From positions 6,386,001 through 6,450,000 of the forward strand of contig NC_026657.2 of assembly GCF_000004075.3 (NCBI RefSeq): 64,000 nt of DNA. The letters run 5' to 3'. This document shows positions 62,049-64,000 of the stretch, piece after piece (within the stretch, counting starts at the first letter, position 1; every line of letters starts with the position of its first letter). Position numbers and translations under genes: made by a program. This stretch comes from Cucumis sativus. Lineage: Eukaryota > Streptophyta > Magnoliopsida > Cucurbitales > Cucurbitaceae. The notes under the pieces are model-generated. The model ran no database searches. It was not told the origin of the DNA and saw only the letters and a list, made by a program, of their open reading frames with translations.

Positions 62049-64000
62049 AGGGAAGTGTGGGACAGTCACCTCTGGGATGGACCCACTTTTGTTCCTCCTT
62101 TAACCTGCACTTCTTTTCAAACAGGTGGGGACGCTCCACTCCGCCACACCCTACTATACTCTCCCTTTCGCCTATTTCCTATTGCTTTAATCTCATCGGT
62201 ATGAATCTGAGTTCCTACTACCTTCTACTTCTACTATTACTACTACTACTACAACTACAACTACTACTACTACTGCTTTGGATTTTCTCCATTTTCATCT
62301 CCACCGCCACCACTTACCTTACTACGCCTTCCTATTTTCTTCTCTCTTCTCAGTTCTCCCCCTTTAATTTCTTCCTTCTTTTTATAAAATTTGTCTATAT
62401 ATCTACATTGTAATCATCCTCAAACTTGTTCCTATATATTTCACGATTACTGTCTCCCCAGTACTGAACGTAGGGATTGGGTTTCCTAAGCTGTTCCTTC
62501 CACATGTATTCAATTTGGCTTTTTAAATATTTCTGCAATCCACCTGCTCCTCGTAATGAAACGAACAAATATGTGAGGCTAATGCATAATTAGCTAATTT
62601 AGCTTATTTGTGGGGTTGTCAATTTGGAACCGGAATCGGTTTACCAGTGGTTTACAGAAAATTACAAACTTAGCCACAAATATTAAATTGATTCTTGCTT
62701 GTTATTATTCCAATTTCACGGTGTATATAACAAGTATATCAACTAGTAACACTACACCTCTCCTCCCCACTTTATGGTTGGTGTATAAGTATACATCAAT
62801 ATTGTGTTTTGAATGAGCATATTCAGTACGGTATATGATACATTTATATTAATGATATACGGCCGTTTATTTTAAATAAAATTTTAATCAATATATTCAT
62901 GTTTAACGTTTATGTAAATAATAGATGTACTAATTATAAATCAATATTGTATTTTAATTATATTTATAATTAATTGGTGATATACTACTAGTACACCCGT
63001 GATAGGTTTGAAAATAACTTTTAATTATTATTGTATATTAAATATAATACCTTACTATTAAATTTTAGATGACTTTTTCATAAGTGCAAAAAAAAAAAAA
63101 AAACTACTTTTGCACCAATAATCTAGTACTTTAGTATTTCATTTTAAACAAATTATGACATGTTATCGATGAATACTCTAATAATATATTTTAAATACGT
63201 TTCGAATTAGTATTAGTATAAAATTGAAATACCAATATTATAATTCAAGTATATATTTTCAATGAAGATATATTTCATATACTTTGGGTATCAACAACAT
63301 GCAATGTAGATATATTTTTCTCTATTTAAATTGTGTACTAATAATGCTGGGAAATATGAAGTGTATACATTTACTACAGTTGATATACTAAATTAAATGT
63401 AATTTAGACAGTCAAACTTTCAAAATATAACAGATTACTTCCAATATATAGAAAATACTCATATCATTTACTACTTTTCTCTCTCATTCTATTCTCTAGT
63501 ACAAACAAATGTAGAAGGCTAAAAAATAACTTTTGTTTTCAAATAAGAGAAGTATATGTTTTCTGGGAGAAAAAAAAAAGGGTATACGATAACTACTTCA
63601 GTTATGATCATATCAAGAAGCTATTTCTAACCACCAATTAAACTTGAAATCACATCTCACTCAATTGAGCTGGAATTTTGTTGAGGAAGAAACTAATTGT
63701 AAAATTATACGTCAAAGCTTATAATTACTTATAATTGCTGCCCATAATTTTTTTTAAAAAAACGTCTAGATTAAATACTTAAAAAAATCCTCCTTCTGAC
63801 CAGTATAAACTTTAAAAACTGTTTATGATAAATTCTAATCATATTCTGTAACAAAAAAATGATTGTTTTCTATTTCAAGTAGAAGTATGACATTAAAATA
63901 TGGCCATCTAAAGTGTCCATAAACATTGTTTACACTAATAGTTATTGAAAGTTAATCCAAACAATTGTTTAACCTGTCAGTCTTACTAATCAACTAACTA
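62049..64000. other. Intergenic region at the window end
   Basis: The kinase promoter side, with a (TAC)n microsatellite at about 62216-62274, then very AT-rich DNA with no gene recognised. Confidence 0.55.

Noticed and set aside
61741-62139. Minus-strand open frame of 132 codons ahead of the kinase
   Set aside because: Ser/Pro/Thr-rich translation of a CT-rich leader exon that ends at a splice donor.
1-64000. CRISPR arrays, bacterial operons or ribosomal RNA genes
   Set aside because: No regularly spaced repeats, no operon-like layout and no rRNA sequence seen; the window is plant nuclear DNA.

Overview
The window is nuclear DNA from a flowering plant. The genes carry GT-AG introns, the gaps are AT-rich and full of microsatellites and retroelement remnants, and every recognisable gene is a plant family. 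A eudicot, most likely a cucurbit, is my inference from the look of the DCL1 and WRKY12 proteins and of the repeats; no search was run to test it.

Eight genes can be supported. DICER-LIKE 1 (1013-17575, minus) can be rebuilt as 20 coding exons that join in frame to 1989 codons. Its introns 2 and 17 (3.3 and 4.6 kb) are swollen with LINE, SINE, copia and MITE-like remnants. An intergenic stretch of about 9 kb follows, with a decayed Ty1/copia element at about 20690-22560. Next come a steroid-reductase-like (DUF1295) membrane protein (27313-28451, minus) and a TCF25 homologue (29595-33851, minus). A repeat-rich gap of about 11 kb separates these from a WRKY12-type transcription factor (44726-46663, plus) and a 148-residue nucleoside diphosphate kinase (48767-49782, plus). 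Then come two neighbouring intronless group IX ERF genes (51185-51619 and 54441-54914, minus) and a plant AGCVIII protein kinase of the D6PK/PAX type (56609-60893, minus), which has two further introns in its 5' leader. The last 2 kb is AT-rich intergenic DNA.

The genes do not form a pathway. The strongest regulatory observation is in DCL1. The miR162 target site is assembled by splicing across intron 12, as known for Arabidopsis. Here the unspliced exon 12/intron 12 junction also matches 18 contiguous bases of the miR162 complement. DCL1 also has a probable GC-AG intron. The kinase leader has upstream AUGs, including a start-stop AUG-UGA. Two near-perfect short foldbacks (23559-23615 and 38571-38636) lie in gaps and are unexplained. 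I found no clearly novel multi-gene system.
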